In this document: one piece after another, positions 61,300 through 64,000 of the stretch
How the letters are laid out: the number at the start of each line of letters is the position of its first letter
How positions within the stretch are numbered: position 1 is the first letter of the stretch
Assembly: GCF_000196495.1 (NCBI RefSeq)
Contig: NC_011313.1
Location: 558,001-622,000, forward strand
Origin: Aliivibrio salmonicida LFI1238
Lineage (GTDB): Bacteria; Pseudomonadota; Gammaproteobacteria; Enterobacterales; Vibrionaceae
DNA length: 64,000 bases
Direction: 5' to 3'
The notes under the pieces: model-generated
What the model was told of the DNA's origin: nothing
Databases searched by the model: none
Seen by the model: the letters and a program-made list of their open reading frames with translations, nothing else
Made by a program: the position numbers and the translations under genes

Positions 61300-61827
61300 A
61301 TGTTTCAATTTAAATGTACCAAAAAAGTTCAAGATTTTATTGGTATTACACCTAGTGAACTTAAGGTTATAGTGCCTGAGAAATTTGCATTAGGTAATTG
61401 GTTTGTGCATTCTTTTGAGGAAGATAATCATAATGTGTTGGTGTTTATGGAAGAGAGAACATTGTTCTCATTCATTATTGTCGGTATTCAAAAAGAACAC
61501 ATTAAAACGTTAAGAAAACACTTTCTGGAAGGGCTGTGTTTACAAATGAAAGCGGAAGGCGTTAGTATTCAAACCATTTCGGCATATGCGATTAATGACA
61601 CGGTGATTCAATATACGAAAACAGACAGTACAAATAAGGTTGGTATAATGAATGATCTTATTTCTCTTTATCAATCGCGAATTGAAATTGAAGGGGGGTT
61701 ATCTGAAATTGACGTTGTTGATGTTGCCATGAAAATAAATCGAATACCTCAAAGCCACTTAGCTTTAACTTATGTGGTTAAGGAGTTTAAACTGGTGCTT
61801 GGAGAGGTAACGTCACAATTTCATTAA
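61300..61827 (+). CDS. DUF6933-like protein
   Basis: The 175-residue product begins MFQFKCTKKVQDFIG and continues ALGNWFVHSFEEDNHNVLVF with ERTLFSFIIVGIQKEHIKTL. This pattern (CTKK, a W, then a TLF segment) resembles the DUF6933 domain. The function is unknown. It ends at a bidirectional terminator shared with rodA. Confidence 0.65.
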   Translation: MFQFKCTKKVQDFIGITPSELKVIVPEKFALGNWFVHSFEEDNHNVLVFMEERTLFSFIIVGIQKEHIKTLRKHFLEGLCLQMKAEGVSIQTISAYAINDTVIQYTKTDSTNKVGIMNDLISLYQSRIEIEGGLSEIDVVDVAMKINRIPQSHLALTYVVKEFKLVLGEVTSQFH

Positions 61828-61844
61828 TTAACGTAGTATTTCCA

Positions 61845-61883
61845 TTTAACTAAAAGCGCGAAGGTATCGCGCTTTTAGTTAAT
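61845..61883. terminator. bidirectional terminator
   Basis: A 15-bp stem of ttaactaaaagcgcg (61846-61860) with cgcgcttttagttaa (61868-61882) lies between the convergent DUF6933-like and rodA genes. Confidence 0.9.
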
Positions 61884-61893
61884 GGATAGGCGG

Positions 61894-62976
61894 TTATTTA
61901 GTCTTATAAGGTTTATAAAGACAAAGTGACATAATAATACCAAAGCAGATCCCTTGGGTTATCATCGCGGTTCCCCCATAACTAAAAAATGGCAATGGGC
62001 TTCCCATCACAGGAAGCAATCCACTGACCATTCCCATATTAATAAAGGCATAAAGGAAGAAGCTAAGGGCAAATGCGCCACTGACCAATCGATTAAAGGG
62101 AGATTCACACTGACAAGCCAGCCAAATGACACGACCAGTGATGAATAAATACAGTCCTAGCAACAATACACTGCCAAAAAATCCCCACTCTTCAGCGTAA
62201 GTTGAAAAAATGAAATCAGTATGACTTTCTGGAATGAAACCAAGGTGTCCTTGTGTAGCGTTCATCCAACCTTTTCCACGTAAGCCACCAGAGCCAATCG
62301 CAATCAGTGATTGGATAATTTGGTAACCAGCACCAAGAGGATCAGATTCAGGATCCAGAAACTGGGTGACTCGTTTCTTTTGGTAAGCCGCCATAACAAA
62401 AATCCATAAGGCGGGGATCGTGATTGCGAGACCGCCAAGAAAAGAACCAATAATTTTCCAACTCATGCCTGCAAAATACAATACAAAAAGGGCATAGATG
62501 ACGGTGAAAATTGCCCCATCAAGATCGGGTTGAATGAAAATCAAACTGGCAGGGACGGCAGTTACGAGCAAACAAATAGCTATCTTTTTTAAATCAGGAC
62601 GTCCGGCATCAACAACCAAAAGCCAAGCTACCATCAGTGGTATTGCTACCTTAACCAGTTCAGAGGGTTGAAAACGAATCGGTCCAATAACTAACCAACG
62701 TTGAGAACCATTTGTACTGTCACCAATCAGAATAACACCTAATAAAAGAATAACTGCTAAGCCATATAAAAAAGGCGTCATGCGTTGGTAATTCAAGGGA
62801 GGAATAGCGGACATAAAAACAATACATCCAATCGCCATTACTGCTCGGATAAGATGACGCTGTAACATAGGCTCACTGAATCCACTAGCACTCCATACCG
62901 TTAGAGAGCCGAGTAAAATCAATACAAATATAGCAAACAATAAAGGGTAATCGATACGTGGTCTGTAATTAAACAT
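61894..62976 (-). CDS. rodA: RodA/FtsW-family peptidoglycan glycosyltransferase
   Basis: SEDS proteins polymerise lipid II; RodA works with PBP2 in side-wall growth. At 360 residues it has ten or so membrane helices and the SEDS landmarks FQPSELVKVAIPLMVAWLL, FIQPDLDGAI (RodA has PDLGT), the periplasmic loop FIPESHTDFIFSTYAEEWGF, and GLLPVMGSPLPFFSYGGTAM. It is slightly short compared with E. coli RodA (370 residues). PBP2 is not beside it, so it may be a RodA paralogue. Confidence 0.85.
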   Translation of the reverse strand: MFNYRPRIDYPLLFAIFVLILLGSLTVWSASGFSEPMLQRHLIRAVMAIGCIVFMSAIPPLNYQRMTPFLYGLAVILLLGVILIGDSTNGSQRWLVIGPIRFQPSELVKVAIPLMVAWLLVVDAGRPDLKKIAICLLVTAVPASLIFIQPDLDGAIFTVIYALFVLYFAGMSWKIIGSFLGGLAITIPALWIFVMAAYQKKRVTQFLDPESDPLGAGYQIIQSLIAIGSGGLRGKGWMNATQGHLGFIPESHTDFIFSTYAEEWGFFGSVLLLGLYLFITGRVIWLACQCESPFNRLVSGAFALSFFLYAFINMGMVSGLLPVMGSPLPFFSYGGTAMITQGICFGIIMSLCLYKPYKTK

Positions 62977-63059
62977 AAATACTATTCATTATAAAACGTA
63001 AAAGAGACTCAGAATGAGAATGTATAGAGCGATAGTTCAGTCGTAATAAAACGGCCTAT

Positions 63060-63506
63060 CTATTTAACGGTTTTATATTGGAGATTCGATTCCTTCCAGC
63101 CACCCAATCGATTGTTATCAATAGTTTGCTTATAGAATGTTGATGGAATAATAATGACGGTCATCGCCAAAGAAACCCACTGTTTTACTTGTAGGCGTCT
63201 GTCTGCAACAGTCACGGTAGGGGGATTTGATGGTGGCTTCGTTGGCGCATCAATCACTCTAGGTTTTAAAAAAGAGAGAGGTTCTATTCGTAAAGGGTGT
63301 GAAAAAGGGGTTAATAGTAATCTTTGATCAGCATGATGAATGTTCATCTCACTGCCATTAAGTCTATTTTTATCCATCATAGACGAGGTATCAGTAGGTT
63401 CAAATTGTGTTTGAATGGATGACATAGCAATATTAATGCATAACGATACAAGCAATAAGCTAAACAGAAAAAGAGTTATCTGCGGTAATGTAAAATGTTT
63501 TTTCAT
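63060..63506 (-). CDS. hypothetical protein with an N-terminal membrane anchor
   Basis: The ATG at 63506 gives 148 residues with an anchor helix QITLFLFSLLLVSLCINIAM. A polar, probably periplasmic part follows (RIEPLSFLKPRVIDAPTKPP), with a second hydrophobic stretch VSLAMTVIIIPSTF. An upstream in-frame ATG at 63635 adds a segment without a membrane or signal feature, so I do not use it. No family is recognised. Confidence 0.5.
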   Translation of the reverse strand: MKKHFTLPQITLFLFSLLLVSLCINIAMSSIQTQFEPTDTSSMMDKNRLNGSEMNIHHADQRLLLTPFSHPLRIEPLSFLKPRVIDAPTKPPSNPPTVTVADRRLQVKQWVSLAMTVIIIPSTFYKQTIDNNRLGGWKESNLQYKTVK

Positions 63507-63661
63507 GCTTGTTCTATATGAGTATGGATTAATAAATGAACACTGTTCAAGGCTTCTGCACTGTGAGATGCAGAAGTTAGCTAAATTAACGATTTTATGA
63601 AAAAAAGCAATCTTTTCAGATGAATGAACATTCAATTTTTGACATTACTATCGATAATGTA

Positions 63662-64000
63662 TTAAAAATCATCTTTCACTGAAAATTCGACCTCGTTACC
63701 AGTGATAGGGTGCGTAAATTTTAGGTACCCAGCATGTAGATGCAATCGGTTAGATTTAAACCCATATAAGTCATCACCGACAATAGGGGTGCCCAAACCC
63801 GCTTGATGAGCACAATGTACGCGCAACTGGTGAGTTCGACCTGTTTTTGGGTAAAGGTAGACTTTTGTTTGGTTGTTGTTTCGCTCTATTACTTGAAAAG
63901 TGGTTTCTGCTTTTCGGCCTTGCTTATGGTCTACCATTTGTCGTGGTCTGTCTTCTAAATCACCAGTGAGAGGTAAATCTATGATGCCATCATTTAAGGC
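63662..64000 (-). CDS. RluA-family pseudouridine synthase, C-terminal part
   Basis: Only the 3' part of the gene is in the window; its frame is open to base 64000. The C-terminal catalytic-fold segments PKTGRTHQLRVHCAHQ, GTPIVGDDLYG and LHLHAGYLKFTHP are typical of RluA/RluC/RluD/TruC enzymes, which isomerise uridine in rRNA or tRNA. The catalytic Asp of the HRLD motif lies outside the window, so the exact member cannot be named. Confidence 0.85.
   Translation of the reverse strand, partial: ALNDGIIDLPLTGDLEDRPRQMVDHKQGRKAETTFQVIERNNNQTKVYLYPKTGRTHQLRVHCAHQAGLGTPIVGDDLYGFKSNRLHLHAGYLKFTHPITGNEVEFSVKDDF

Noticed and set aside
1..64000. tRNA or rRNA genes
   Set aside because: No cloverleaf with conserved T-loop sequence or rRNA segment was recognised on either strand by eye.

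Overview
The window looks like a chromosome-2-type region of an Aliivibrio (Vibrio fischeri group) genome. The host genes gsk, guaC, tal-tkt, moxR-bat and rodA are Vibrionaceae-like. The IS66-split nitroreductase closely resembles the V. fischeri FMN-reducing oxidoreductase I, which I recall from memory. A Vibrio-type integron integrase is followed by a long array of attC-bounded cassettes. The assignment is inferred from sequence resemblance only.

Layout. (1) 1-2983: gsk and guaC; guaC is preceded by a strong promoter and a terminator-like hairpin. (2) 2956-13713: a decayed P2/K139-like prophage island bounded by a perfect 25-bp direct repeat. It keeps a truncated integrase, a repressor remnant lacking its DNA-binding part, a cox-like remnant and a CII gene with an internal deletion. 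Between int and the repressor lies intact cargo: a DNA cytosine methyltransferase, a 997-residue protein with two GHKL-type ATPase modules, and a translationally coupled 595-residue protein with a response-receiver-like N terminus. This is the best candidate for a poorly described defence system. The right part of the interval carries small unknown genes, sodC and a DUF302 gene. (3) 13874-20744: a diguanylate cyclase, a nitroreductase gene split by an IS66 element, a lipid A acyltransferase-like gene and an IS30-family element. (4) 20747-35474: ordinary chromosomal genes. These are tkt and tal, a six-gene MoxR/Bat (VWA) operon, a doubly damaged chemotaxis receptor gene, a DUF445 protein, a MenI-like thioesterase and an HDOD protein.

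(5) 35499-57454: a chromosomal integron. The integrase gene points away from the array. Twenty-five cassettes can be delimited from their attC sites. They carry five clear or probable toxin-antitoxin modules (TacAT-like, Phd/ParE, FicA/FicT, DinJ/YafQ reversed, YefM/YoeB) and a DUF4160/DUF2442 pair. Others carry a RES-domain gene that seems to have lost its start codon, a GNAT enzyme, a cupin, a nuclease-fold candidate, a GIY-YIG/DUF4357 protein, a reversed reverse-transcriptase gene, and two near-identical cassettes holding an IS91-type HUH transposase. Eight cassettes of about 560 bp have no conserved reading frame but share a hairpin with pairing-compatible changes. The array ends inside an attC at an IS3-family insertion.

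(6) 57455-64000: the IS3 element, a fragment of a second IS3 transposase, a DUF3297 gene, a DEAD-box helicase whose terminator resembles half of an attC site, a DUF6933-like gene, rodA, a small membrane protein and the 3' part of an RluA-family pseudouridine synthase gene.

Functionally the window combines stable metabolic genes with two mobile depots. The first is a prophage remnant that has kept methyltransferase/ATPase/receiver cargo while losing its phage functions. The second is an integron stocked with addiction modules and possible defence genes.
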